Assembly (NCBI RefSeq): GCF_000223905.1
Contig: NC_015943.1
Coordinates: forward strand, 424,919 to 488,918
Origin: Haloarcula hispanica ATCC 33960
Lineage (GTDB): Archaea > Halobacteriota > Halobacteria > Halobacteriales > Haloarculaceae
Direction: 5' to 3'
DNA: 64,000 nucleotides
The position numbers and the translations under genes were made by a program. How positions within the stretch are numbered: the stretch's first letter is position 1; each line of letters opens with the position of its first letter. Positions 32,896-41,859 of the stretch are shown piece by piece. The notes beneath the pieces are model-generated. The model did not search any database. It saw only the letters and a list, made by a program, of their open reading frames with translations, and was not told where the DNA came from.

Positions 32896-34344
32896 GTGCT
32901 CCCACTCGAAACGTACAGTGCTGTCAACGCGGAATGGCTGATTTTCCTCTCCCCAGAACTCGCGAGTCGTGCACAATTTGGCTGGACGATTACTGTTCAC
33001 ATCCTCTTTGCCGCGCTCTCGGTCGGGCTGGCACCGTTCATCATCTATTTCACCTGGAAAGACGTCTGGACCGACGATGAACGGTTCAGTCGGTTGCGCT
33101 CTTTCTGGGTGACGGTCTTCGCAGTCGGCTTCGTGATGGGTACGGTAACAGGCATCCCCATGAGCTTCCAGTTTGGGACAAACTTCCCGCGGTTTGCGAC
33201 AATCGCTGGCGAATTGATCGGTGGTCCGCTGGCCTTTGAGGCGAAGATGGCGTTTTTCCTCGAAGCCGTCTTCCTCGGCATCTTGCTTTTCGGACGTGAG
33301 CGGGTGAGCGACCGAACGTATGTCCTCTCGTCGGTGCTGGTCGGGATCGGTGCATGGCTGTCGGCGTTCTGGATTCTAGTGGTCAACGCCTGGATGCAGA
33401 CACCTCAAGGCTATGATACGATAACCCAGAACGGAATGCGGGTCGCCAGGCTGACCGACCCGGTAGCTGCCTTTCTCACGCCGCGACTCCCGTGGATGTA
33501 CGTCCACATGGTCAACGCCTCCGTCATCTCTGTCGCATTGCTGGTCGGTGGTGTCTCGGCGTACTTGGTCTGGAAGACCCACGACTCGACGGCCTGGCAA
33601 GCCTCTCTAAAGATCGCGGTCCTGTTATTGCTGGTTACAGCACCACTGCAGGCCGTTCACGGTGATGCCTACGGTCGCCACGTCGCGGACACCCAGCCCC
33701 AGAAGTTCGCCGCTATGGAGGCCCACTACGAGACTGGACAGGCCGACCTTCACCTACTCGCGTTTCCGAAAGATCTCAGTGCGCTGACCGACCCACACGC
33801 GGAAAACCTCTACACCGTCAGTCTACCTGGCCTCGGTTCCTACCTCGCCACCGGCGGTGACCCTGACGCTGAGGTACTCGGGTTGAACGAGTACGAACAC
33901 AACCCCCCGGTGGCGCTGGTGTTCTGGTCGTTCCGGTTTATGGTCGGACTCGGCTTCCTTTTCATCGGTCTCGCAATGTGGGGAGGGTCCCTCACATACA
34001 GAGACAAACTCGCCGACAGCGACCGATTCCTGAAGGCGATGATGGCCGCGACGCCACTGGGGTACGCCGCCTTGCTCACCGGTTGGTACGTCACAGAGAT
34101 CGGTCGGCAGCCGTGGGTCATTCAGGGCGAATTGAAGACCAGTGATGCAGTCTCGCAGTCGCTGACCGCCGGGGAAGCGATGGCGACGCTGGCAGTGTTT
34201 CTCATCGTGTATGTTGGGCTAATTGCCGCGGCTCTCCTCGTCTTACGGTGGCTCGTGAGAGAGGAACTGCAGGACCTCGGCGTTCTTGCCCCGTCGCAGG
34301 AAACCGGACACGGACGCATTCCGTGGGTGGGTGGCGATGACTGA
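32896..34344 (+). CDS. cydA: Cytochrome bd oxidase subunit I
   Basis: 482 residues from a GTG start, with about nine membrane helices. The first helix carries FGWTITVHILFAALSVGLA, whose His (H35) is the high-spin heme ligand in the family, and the signature GWYVTEIGRQPWVIQGELKT is typical of CydA. The Q-loop region follows KFAAMEAHYET. The complex reduces oxygen to water with quinol and is suited to low oxygen. It overlaps cydB by eight bases. The ATG at 32891 in another frame is not the start. Confidence 0.95.
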   Translation: MLPLETYSAVNAEWLIFLSPELASRAQFGWTITVHILFAALSVGLAPFIIYFTWKDVWTDDERFSRLRSFWVTVFAVGFVMGTVTGIPMSFQFGTNFPRFATIAGELIGGPLAFEAKMAFFLEAVFLGILLFGRERVSDRTYVLSSVLVGIGAWLSAFWILVVNAWMQTPQGYDTITQNGMRVARLTDPVAAFLTPRLPWMYVHMVNASVISVALLVGGVSAYLVWKTHDSTAWQASLKIAVLLLLVTAPLQAVHGDAYGRHVADTQPQKFAAMEAHYETGQADLHLLAFPKDLSALTDPHAENLYTVSLPGLGSYLATGGDPDAEVLGLNEYEHNPPVALVFWSFRFMVGLGFLFIGLAMWGGSLTYRDKLADSDRFLKAMMAATPLGYAALLTGWYVTEIGRQPWVIQGELKTSDAVSQSLTAGEAMATLAVFLIVYVGLIAAALLVLRWLVREELQDLGVLAPSQETGHGRIPWVGGDD

Positions 34345-35335
34345 GTTGCTCTCCGTGGATCGCTACCTCCTTGACGCGCTCCCAGAGGTGTGGTTTGGCG
34401 TCGTCATGTTCGCGCTGGCAATGTACGTGGTTCTCGACGGATTCGACTTCGGCATCGGTATGCTGTACGCCACTCGGAGCGACGAAGACGACAGGGAGAC
34501 ACTCCTGTCGGTGTTTGGGCCGGTCTGGGACGCCAACGAGGTGTGGCTGGTCGCCTTCGGAACAATGTTGTTAGCCGCGTTCCCGAGCGTGTACTCTCGG
34601 TTGCTCGCTGACAACTATCTGCTCGTTATCGGGTTTGTTCTCGCGCTGTTGTTCCGGGGCATAGCACCGGAACTGCGCGAGCAATGCGAGGACGATCGGT
34701 GGCAACGGATGTGTGACGCTTCTTTCGTCGGGGGCAGCACGCTCGCACCACTGCTGTTTGGCGTCCTCGCCGGGCGCTGGATCTTCGATGTTCCGACGCT
34801 GTCGGTGCCGGCGCTCTTGACAGGTGTCGGACTGACCACGGTATCAGTCGTCACGGGCGCGGCTTTCATCTCGGCCAAGACTGGCTCCTCCCTTGCCGCC
34901 GACCTGCGCAGGTACGGTATCGCCGGAACGGTATCATATCTCGGTGGTGTCGCCATCCTTCTGACGACTGTCGTCGTGACAGACGCCGGCGGCACAGCTG
35001 ACGCCGTTCTCTCTGTCCCGATTGCTGTGGTAGTCGCTCTCTCTGCCCTCTCAGGCCTGGCTGGGATAGGCTTCGCTCGCCGCGAGCAGTATCGGCGATG
35101 GCTCGTGAGTGCGCTAACTCTTCCCGCGCTGTTGAGCCTCCTCGTTGCGCTTCTGCTGTACCCAGTTATCTACCCTGCGACCGGACTGACCGTCCGAGAG
35201 GCCGTCGTCTCACCACTCGCGCTCAACCTTGTCACCGTGATGGGGCTGCCGGTGCTACTGCTCGTGCTCTGGTATTTCAAGTTCCTCTATGGCGTCTTCA
35301 GCGGACCCGTTGTCGACGAATCCTATGGTCCTTGA
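34337..35335 (+). CDS. cydB: Cytochrome bd oxidase subunit II
   Basis: 332 residues with eight or nine helices. The family hallmarks VLDGFDFGIGML and GPVWDANEVWLVAFG occur in the first 75 residues, and FRGIAPELREQ near residue 105. CydB binds no heme but is required for assembly with CydA. Its ATG overlaps the end of cydA, so the two are translated together. No cydX-like small gene was seen after it; 129 bases separate it from a convergent metal-ATPase gene. Confidence 0.95.
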   Translation: MTELLSVDRYLLDALPEVWFGVVMFALAMYVVLDGFDFGIGMLYATRSDEDDRETLLSVFGPVWDANEVWLVAFGTMLLAAFPSVYSRLLADNYLLVIGFVLALLFRGIAPELREQCEDDRWQRMCDASFVGGSTLAPLLFGVLAGRWIFDVPTLSVPALLTGVGLTTVSVVTGAAFISAKTGSSLAADLRRYGIAGTVSYLGGVAILLTTVVVTDAGGTADAVLSVPIAVVVALSALSGLAGIGFARREQYRRWLVSALTLPALLSLLVALLLYPVIYPATGLTVREAVVSPLALNLVTVMGLPVLLLVLWYFKFLYGVFSGPVVDESYGP

Positions 35336-35464
35336 CCAAGCCGAGACCGCCGCTACAGTAAGCAAGGTGAGTCTCCTCTGGGCTTGCTTCTGACCTCACG
35401 CCGCTTCTAGATTCGGCAATAGTTTCAGCCGGAGTGTCAGGGGCAATACCTGGCGTTCGAGCGC

Positions 35465-37900
35465 TCAGTCCGACTGGACTGGAGCGTCGAGTTGTTCGGT
35501 GCGTTCGCCAGAGTCGGGCTCAGCCAAATAATCTCCGTCCGCCGGAAGGAGTCGACGTTTCGAGTTAAAGACGACAATGAGGCTACTGATCGCCATCATA
35601 ACGGCGGCGATCAACGGTGTGATCACACCGGTTATCGCCAATGGGAGTGCAATCGCGTTGTAGCCGGCCGCCCAGACGAGGTTCTGTTTGATCCGGCCTC
35701 GAGTTTCACTCGCCAACTCGAAGACCTCTGGAACGGCGTCGAGACGGTCGTCAAGCACTACCGCATCGGCCGCCTCGATCGCCAGATCGGTGCCGCTCGA
35801 GACTGCGATCCCGAGGTCGGCGCTAGCGAGTGCGGGCGCGTCGTTCGTTCCGTCGCCGATCATTGTCGTCGTCCCGCGCTCGCGGAGTCCCTGGACGATC
35901 ACTTCCTTCGACTCGGGGCGCACGCCTGCGAAGACGTGATCAACTGCGGGATGGTTTGCAAACGTCTCAGTCATCCGCTCGTCGTCGCCAGTCAGCACGA
36001 CGATATCCCGATCCGCGGCCGCGGTCTCGGAAACCACGCGTTCCCAACTCTCACGGGGCGTATCTTGGACTGTAACGACTCCTTTGACGGCCCCCTCCCA
36101 AGCAACCGCCGTTGGATGAGTACCCGACTCGTAAGCGTCCGTGACAGCTGCCTCGATTTCCGTGGGGATTGTCCACTCGTCAGTATCGAATGAGCCCGGG
36201 TGGCCCAAAACGACGCGAGTATCGTCGACAAGTGCTGACACGGTACGGTCGGCGCTCTCGAAACTCGACACCGATCGCGTGGTCGGCGGGGCAGCCTCGT
36301 CAATGGCAGCGGCGATTGGGTGGCTTGACCGACGTTCGACGGCGGCCGCCATCGCGAGCACTTCGTCGGGATCGTCGCCAACGACGTCCACAAGCTCCAT
36401 CTCCCCAGTGGTGAGCGTCCCAGTCTTGTCGAATACGACGACCGAAGAGTCGTCGATCCGTTCAAGCACTGTCTCGTTGAGAATGAGCATGCGATTGTCG
36501 GTGGCATCGCGGGTGGCCGCTGCGAGAGCGAGCGGAGTAGCGATGCCGAGCGAGCATGGGCACGAGACTACTAGCACGGCGACCCCGGCCATTATAGCTG
36601 TGTTCGGGTCGTTACCAAGGACGAACCAGCCGGTGGCGGTCAGCGCGGCAAGTCCGAGTACGAATGGAACGAACAGTACCGCAAAGCGGTTGACAATATG
36701 TTGCACACCCGTGGCAGAACTCTTGACGTTCCAGAGGAGTTCGACGAGGCGATCCATCGTGCTAGTTTTTTCGGGACCAACTTCAACGATAATCGCATTG
36801 TCAGTAAGGATCGACCCGCCGAGGACACTGTCCCCGACCGATTTTCGTTGCGGGAGAGATTCACCCGTGATAAGTGCCTCATCAATCGCGGCAGTCCCGT
36901 CGACGATCTGGCCGTCGACCGGGATCCGCTCGCCGGGTTTGACTAACAGCCGGTCGCCAGGCTCACACTTCGCAATTTCGATGGTTTCACTGGTCTCACT
37001 GTCGTCGTCGAGTCGGCGGGCCTCATCGACGCGTGAATCCGTGAGGTCGGCACGGTTACCGAGTGCAGCGTGTTTGACCTGTGACTCCAGATGATTGCCG
37101 ATAGTGACGATCGCGAGCACCATCACTGCGACGTCGAAGTACGGGTCACGCCCGCCCGTGAGGTAGGTTGCCAGCGAGTAGAGATACGCTGCAAGTACCG
37201 CGATAGCTATCAACACGTCCATGTTCGGGCGACCGACTCTCAGGCTCACGTAGGCCCCACGGAAGACCGGGTATCCAAGTCCAACGAGTATGAGTGTGCT
37301 CCAGACAATTAGTGGCCAGAACACCATCGCCTCGACAGTGCTCCCATAGAGGAAACTCTCGGGATAGATGCCGAGATACACCGGGTATATGAACAGGACG
37401 TAGAGAACCAACACAGGCATCATCAGAACTGCCGCGAGCACCGCACGGTATTTGCCGAACTCGACGCGTGAACGTAGTGAGTCGTTCTCTTCGTCAGGAC
37501 CGTGAGCTTGGTAGCCCAGTCGACTGAGTGCCGCAGCGATCGCGTTTCGATCGATGCAGTCAGGATCGTACACCACCTGTGCCATTTCAGTCGCGTAACT
37601 CGCACGCGCCTCGTGAACGCCTTCCTCCTCTTCGGCAAGGAGTTCAATGAATCCCTCGCAAGTCTGACAGTGCATCCCGTCAATCGAGAGGTAGGCTGTT
37701 TCGGCACCCTCGGGGCCATCGGGCCTGGTCTCCTCGGCCTCGACACGGTCACGGACGGCCGCAATCGAAAGGTCGACATCCTCACCGTCGTCAACTAACT
37801 GTGCGACCTCTAAACAGCCTCGACAGCAGAACTCGCCGTCAATGTCATCGTTGGTAATCGGGTCTTTGACGGGGAGGTCACAGAGTGTACAGGTGGACAT
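35465..37900 (-). CDS. Heavy-metal (copper) P-type ATPase, FixI/CcoI-like
   Basis: 811 residues from ATG at 37900. The N-terminus has a metal-binding Cys cluster (C4, C7, C25, C26, C29) of the kind found on oxidase-assembly pumps, then an HMA domain with GMHCQTC (C78, C81). The membrane CPC motif is at about 447-449 (SCPCSLGIATP), the phosphorylated Asp at 491 (DKTGT), and GDGTNDAPAL near the end. It should move Cu+ out of the cytoplasm. Together with the next SafE/UreH-like gene it resembles the ccoI-ccoH pairs that supply copper to oxidases. It converges on cydAB, although bd oxidase itself needs no copper, so its client is probably a different oxidase. Confidence 0.9.
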   Translation of the reverse strand: MSTCTLCDLPVKDPITNDDIDGEFCCRGCLEVAQLVDDGEDVDLSIAAVRDRVEAEETRPDGPEGAETAYLSIDGMHCQTCEGFIELLAEEEEGVHEARASYATEMAQVVYDPDCIDRNAIAAALSRLGYQAHGPDEENDSLRSRVEFGKYRAVLAAVLMMPVLVLYVLFIYPVYLGIYPESFLYGSTVEAMVFWPLIVWSTLILVGLGYPVFRGAYVSLRVGRPNMDVLIAIAVLAAYLYSLATYLTGGRDPYFDVAVMVLAIVTIGNHLESQVKHAALGNRADLTDSRVDEARRLDDDSETSETIEIAKCEPGDRLLVKPGERIPVDGQIVDGTAAIDEALITGESLPQRKSVGDSVLGGSILTDNAIIVEVGPEKTSTMDRLVELLWNVKSSATGVQHIVNRFAVLFVPFVLGLAALTATGWFVLGNDPNTAIMAGVAVLVVSCPCSLGIATPLALAAATRDATDNRMLILNETVLERIDDSSVVVFDKTGTLTTGEMELVDVVGDDPDEVLAMAAAVERRSSHPIAAAIDEAAPPTTRSVSSFESADRTVSALVDDTRVVLGHPGSFDTDEWTIPTEIEAAVTDAYESGTHPTAVAWEGAVKGVVTVQDTPRESWERVVSETAAADRDIVVLTGDDERMTETFANHPAVDHVFAGVRPESKEVIVQGLRERGTTTMIGDGTNDAPALASADLGIAVSSGTDLAIEAADAVVLDDRLDAVPEVFELASETRGRIKQNLVWAAGYNAIALPLAITGVITPLIAAVMMAISSLIVVFNSKRRLLPADGDYLAEPDSGERTEQLDAPVQSD

Positions 37901-37901
37901 A

Positions 37902-38729
37902 TTACGCAACCGCCTCCGATTCGGCGATCGGTTGATAGTACGGGATATCTGGTAACGGAAGCATGACGCCAAACCGCATAAGTCCCATCGCTACCAGTAT
38001 GTATCCGAGCCCAACGAACAATACACCGAGTCCGTAATGGACTACCTGCCGCTGGCGGGTGCTCACTGATTGGATAACCGTTCCGTAGAGAAACACACTG
38101 GGGATCGTCCCGACCCCGAGCGCACCGAGCGAGAGGAGGCCATATACGGGTGAGCCCTGGGCAAACGCGTACAGGAATGCCGGATAGAGAAGCATACACG
38201 GCAACAACCCATGAAGCGCGCCGAGGCCGATAATGCCGATACCGTTGACCCAGCGGTCGACCCGTCTTGAAATGACTGTGTAGGTTCGCGCGAATAGTGA
38301 GCCGAACCCAGTACCGGCAACAACTCCTTCAACGGCTCCTTGTTGGTAGCCGGCTAACCGGGTGAGTCCCATAACCATAATTGCTACGCCAATGCAGATT
38401 CCGACGACACCCTGAGCTGGCCGGAGAAATCCAGCGAGCCCGATGGTTCCGTACAGTAGCGCGCCGGCAGCTCCGAAGACGCATCCGATGATGGCGTAGC
38501 TCACCGTCCGGCCGAGGTTGAACAGTGTGTGCTGACGCACCTCATAGAGTGTGAGTGCGCTCGCCCACCGGTCCTGGGTTTCCATACGCTCGGCATAGGT
38601 TGCAACGAGCGGGCCGCACATTCCAAGACAGTGTGCACCTCCGAAAAGGCCAATCATGAAAAACACGACCAGTCCGTAGCCACTTGTGATGCTGATCTCA
38701 CTCAGCTGTACTAGAACTGCTGATATCAT
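37902..38729 (-). CDS. SafE/UreH-like membrane protein (TauE-related), oxidase biogenesis type
   Basis: 275 residues with about seven membrane helices; start ATG at 38729, with a further in-frame start at 38753. The first helix-loop, GLFGGAHCLGMCGPLV, is the family signature with a CxxxC pair in the membrane that may hold copper. This family (PF13386) is a constant neighbour of CcoI-type copper pumps. It begins the two-gene operon, one base before the ATPase gene. Confidence 0.88.
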   Translation of the reverse strand: MISAVLVQLSEISITSGYGLVVFFMIGLFGGAHCLGMCGPLVATYAERMETQDRWASALTLYEVRQHTLFNLGRTVSYAIIGCVFGAAGALLYGTIGLAGFLRPAQGVVGICIGVAIMVMGLTRLAGYQQGAVEGVVAGTGFGSLFARTYTVISRRVDRWVNGIGIIGLGALHGLLPCMLLYPAFLYAFAQGSPVYGLLSLGALGVGTIPSVFLYGTVIQSVSTRQRQVVHYGLGVLFVGLGYILVAMGLMRFGVMLPLPDIPYYQPIAESEAVA

Positions 38730-38864
38730 ATCCAAGGCTGGCAAGGCCAGCATAGATTAGGGTGTACCAATCGTCGTGTGTAGTGGGTTTCGGTTCAGGC
38801 CGTGGCTTCGATCGTTAAGAACTACATCCAAGAACGTGGAATTACAGTGATTGTGAGGCGAAAA

Positions 38865-38884
38865 CCCACGACTTCAGTCGTGGG
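38865..38884. ncRNA. Hairpin typical of an IS200/IS605 element end
   Basis: The perfect hairpin CCCACGACTTCAGTCGTGGG followed by ATGAAGCCGACA is the structure found at the 3' end of haloarchaeal IS200/IS605 elements, where it also forms the guide scaffold of the TnpB-associated RNA. Here only the hairpin remains, without a tnpB gene, so it is a remnant. Confidence 0.6.
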
Positions 38885-38912
38885 ATGAAGCCGACAACTT
38901 GGCCACTCCTCC

Positions 38913-39086
38913 CGCCACCTCCGTGATGAGTTCGACTTCGGATTGCCGTCGCTGTGGACGCGCTCGCACCTCGCCTCAATTGCGGGCGACGTGTCCAGCG
39001 AGTTCATCGAGGAGTATATCGACGCCCAAGCAGGTGAGTCGTCACGCAACGGACCGTCTCAACCACGGAAGTTTGTCAGTAGTTGA
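38913..39086 (+). pseudogene. IS200-type TnpA transposase, C-terminal remnant
   Basis: The frame reads RHLRDEFDFGLPSLWTRSH and then SIAGDVSSEFIEEYIDAQ, which resembles the C-terminal part of IS200/IS605 Y1 transposases, before a stop at 39084. The catalytic His and Tyr parts upstream are absent. Together with the hairpin at 38865 it is the leftover of one inserted element. Confidence 0.65.
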
Positions 39087-39173
39087 GACTTACAGTCTCA
39101 ATGCATACGAAATGAGATTCAAGGGAATCTTGGCTGGAATAACTGTTCAATCTGGATGCGAACTACCCAGAAG

Positions 39174-39917
39174 GGCACTGTCTAGTTCTGGACGACCTCA
39201 GCTGGCGTTCGTCCGTCGAGTTCTTGGTTGGGTCGTTCGTGGTTGTAGTGGTGTCTGAAGCGTCGTAGCCACTGTTTCGCGCTGGATTGACTGTCCCTCC
39301 AGAAGGAGTGAAAGCGGTCGATTCGCACGGTCACAGTCTGGAACCACTTTTCGAAGTGGTTCCGGATTCGATAGTCGAGCCGACCGCTCAAATCGTGACG
39401 CGAGAGGGCAGTCAGATAGCCGCCAGCATCAACGAGAAACACTGTCTCGGCAACATCGTGTTTCTGAGTGAGCCGGTGCAGGAACGCCGCCGCGGGGTCA
39501 GTCCCGCAGCGGCTGAACACGTCAACTTCGAGAAGTAACTTTGGTTCAGTGTCGACAGCGGCGTACAACCACTTTTTCTCCCCATCGATCTCGATTTGTT
39601 TCTCATCGACCGCGACCCGCGACGGCTCCGCCGTCGGCGGGTCGCTCTGTGCTTCAGCCAGTGTATGCACCCAATTCCAGACCGCCCCGTGAGAGCGATC
39701 GACACCCAGCAAGTCCCAGATAGCGACCGTCTTCCTGATCGACAGCCCCGCAGTATGGAGACGCACCCCAAACCGGCGGACGGGTGCGGGGTGCGCTCAT
39801 TCTCCCAAACGTCTTGGCTGTCCTCATCTAACGTTCCTCTGAGGAGGTCTGCGAGTTGCATGGACACTTCTCGCTACGACCTCCTCGCTTCTCAAACTCG
39901 CTCAACTAGACAGTGCC
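39174..39917 (-). mobile_element. IS6-family insertion sequence (744 bp, frameshifted)
   Basis: Terminal inverted repeats of 14 bases are perfect: GGCACTGTCTAGTT at 39174-39187 and AACTAGACAGTGCC at 39904-39917. The single transposase gene fills the element on the minus strand. The 8-base flanks (CCCAGAAG and TTTGGGGG) do not match, so no target duplication is left. The transposase contains a one-base frameshift. Confidence 0.88.
39182..39861 (-). pseudogene. IS6-family transposase, frameshifted
   Basis: Starting at ATG 39861 the frame reads MQLADLLRGTLDEDSQDVW and WENERTPHP, then shifts; the remainder, from about 39785, continues in another frame as RLHTAGLSIRKTVAIWDLLG, the DDE core (SRVAVDEKQIEIDGEKKWLY, VFLVDAGGYL) and the end HYNHERPNQELDG. 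One base appears to be missing near 39787. All catalytic acids are otherwise there (Asp, Asp, and Glu of HERPNQ). Inactive unless rescued by frameshifting. Confidence 0.85.
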
Positions 39918-40017
39918 TTTGGGGGTGTTATTTGGATTTCTCTATCAAACGATTCGTAGCTCCCCTGTACTGCTCATTAGCGGAGCAGACCCACCAATTT
40001 CGTGGAACTACCGTCGG

Positions 40018-40224
40018 CTACCCAGTCCACCCGTCGATCTCAACCTGTGTACTGTCTGCCGGAGCATCGTCCGCTGTCCTCGCAGCTGAGTCAAACGGGG
40101 GCTCGACGAGACGCGGCACTTCATCGTCGTATGTCCGGTCAGGGCGTTTCACACAGTCGAGCGTGATGATAGGACTGCACTCACTACAAGAGTGCGTTGC
40201 CCCGTCGAAGCCGTTGATACTCAC
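40018..40224 (-). CDS. Small Cys-containing hypothetical protein
   Basis: 68 residues from a GTG, with one CSEC pair at residues 13-16 and a further Cys. It follows the zinc-finger protein by three bases and is probably part of the same transcript. The C-terminal half is acidic and low complexity. No family recognised. Confidence 0.55.
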   Translation of the reverse strand: MSINGFDGATHSCSECSPIITLDCVKRPDRTYDDEVPRLVEPPFDSAARTADDAPADSTQVEIDGWTG

Positions 40225-40227
40225 CGA

Positions 40228-40611
40228 CTAGGAAATAACGCTCGCGAGCCGATACGTCTCCGCTGCTGGCTGGCGAGTACTGGCAGACTGGCAGCCAACA
40301 GCCCCGCAGACATCGCAGGTGACGAGATGGTCTCGATCTGCCTCGTGGAAGAGCGAAGCGGCCTGCTCGACGTTGTCGCGGTCCTGAAGCGTACACTCCC
40401 GGCAAATCGTGAACCAGAACACGCCGTCTTCTCGCCCCACTTCGTCGGACAACCGGACATACGTGTACGCCTCGCCGGAGATATCGGCTGTCCTGTCTCC
40501 ACAGAACCGACAGTACTCAGCCGTTGCCTTGGGCTGGATTTCGGTCACTGAGACCTCCGTGCAAGTGTTGACTGCTCGCGAGCAGTGTCCACAGGACAGA
40601 GAAAGCGCCAC
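40228..40611 (-). CDS. Small multi-zinc-finger protein
   Basis: 127 residues from a GTG at 40611. Four CxxC pairs are spread along the chain: CGHC, CRFC, CREC and CDVC, each spaced as in zinc-ribbon domains, which suggests two zinc ribbons. Similar short proteins are common in haloarchaeal accessory regions with unknown role in nucleic acid or protein binding. It is surrounded by insertion-sequence debris. Confidence 0.65.
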   Translation of the reverse strand: MALSLSCGHCSRAVNTCTEVSVTEIQPKATAEYCRFCGDRTADISGEAYTYVRLSDEVGREDGVFWFTICRECTLQDRDNVEQAASLFHEADRDHLVTCDVCGAVGCQSASTRQPAAETYRLASVIS

Positions 40612-40679
40612 TTGTATCGCTCACGAATCGGCTTGTACTCTCGGTTGCTTCAGTTTGAGCTGCAAATCGAAAGATTTGA

Positions 40680-40955
40680 GAAGGAAAGCAAGCAAAAGTA
40701 CAAGAATATCGGCAATTACAAGACCAATTTAACCAGAAATACGAGCGGATAGAAGAAATAGAAACACGCCTTTGGAAATACGAGAACCCGAATACATCGT
40801 CCAGTAAGCAACAGTCGGGGGCTGATGCTCACCGATTCGTCAAGGTGATCCCTGATCTGGAGCCCCCAGAAGTCACCCAGGACAACCGCCACTGCTACCA
40901 GTGCAACTCTTGTGGGACAGAAACCGTTGCGACACACCCTGACTGCCCCAAATGA
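40680..40955 (+). pseudogene. IS66-type transposase, N-terminal remnant
   Basis: The open frame reads as a coiled coil (KYERIEEIETRLWKYENP) followed by NPNTSSSKQ and a Cys pair CYQCNSCGTE, the order seen at the start of IS66-family transposases (coiled coil, then a zinc finger). It stops at 40953 before any catalytic domain, and no start codon fits. Base composition is lower in GC than its surroundings. Confidence 0.6.
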
Positions 40956-41247
40956 GTGGTAGTTCGCGGTGAGCGTACTCTCCCAAGCAGCACTTTATCC
41001 GAACGATCACCGCCGCTCTTTCCGGAAGATTGCTGATAGCTTTGAGCAACTGCACTGGTTAGTAACCCTCAGGTGTGTCCGTGTGGTACGCGACCGAACG
41101 CGCTGGTCGCTGCGAATACGAACAGATTCATATCTCCACTGAACGTGACAGGTGCAGCCACGATCCCGATTGCGGTGATGTCGGTGGTATCGGCTCGGTT
41201 ACGAACAGCACCACAGGACGGTTATCAGCCCGAACACTACCAACATG

Positions 41248-41333
41248 CTATAGTAGCCATTGAAAATCAATGCACACCTGATCGCACGACGGCAGTGCGA
41301 TCAGTGTGTACATCGTTTCAATTGTTACTATAG
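41248..41333 (+). repeat. Palindromic MITE-like element, copy 4
   Basis: 86 bp, nearly identical to copy 1: CTATAGTAGCCATTGAAAA ... CAATTGTTACTATAG. Only the inner base after GCAGTGCG and the segment TACATCG differ. Confidence 0.88.
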
Positions 41334-41435
41334 TCGGCGGATCGGGCATCGTTATTGAGTTGTCACTCCTGAAAGACTTATACTTGCCCGACGGTGCCCT
41401 CTCTCTATTTCGTTATCGAAAAAGGGAGTATTTCC

Positions 41436-41759
41436 TCAGAGTACGTCAGAAACGAGGCAACGGACTATTCGAAGTTGATGAGCGGTTTGATAATGTCGTC
41501 TTCTTTCGTTTCCACGAGGGGGAACGCTTCTTGCCAGCGTTGCGTTCGGGTTCCCGGCATGTGCCACCCCGAAGACGACCGACGTAAACAGCGTGGCAAG
41601 TCCGACCGCAGCCGTACCCCGAACCCGCTCGAACCACGTACGTTCCTCTGTGATGTTGGTGATGAGATATCCCCGAAATAGGAGCTCCTCGTAGACGCCC
41701 ACGGCGACGAACGTGACGAATCGCCTGTGGTACCAGATGTAGCAGCCTATCGTTCTCAA
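41436..41759 (-). pseudogene. CPBP-family intramembrane protease remnant
   Basis: The frame contains VGVYEELLFRGYLITNI and VVFGVAHAGNPNAT, the EExxxR and HxxxN signatures of CPBP (Abi) membrane proteases. The sequence upstream of the first motif and downstream of the second is missing or out of frame, so only the catalytic core survives. Full proteins have about 250-300 residues. Confidence 0.75.
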
Positions 41760-41859
41760 CGCGGATCCCGCCCTGAATCGCCCCTCTGGTTAAACGACAC
41801 CCTGCTTCTGTACTCGACACTGACCACTAAGTCGTCCCCCGGTGTACACCCCGTAACTA

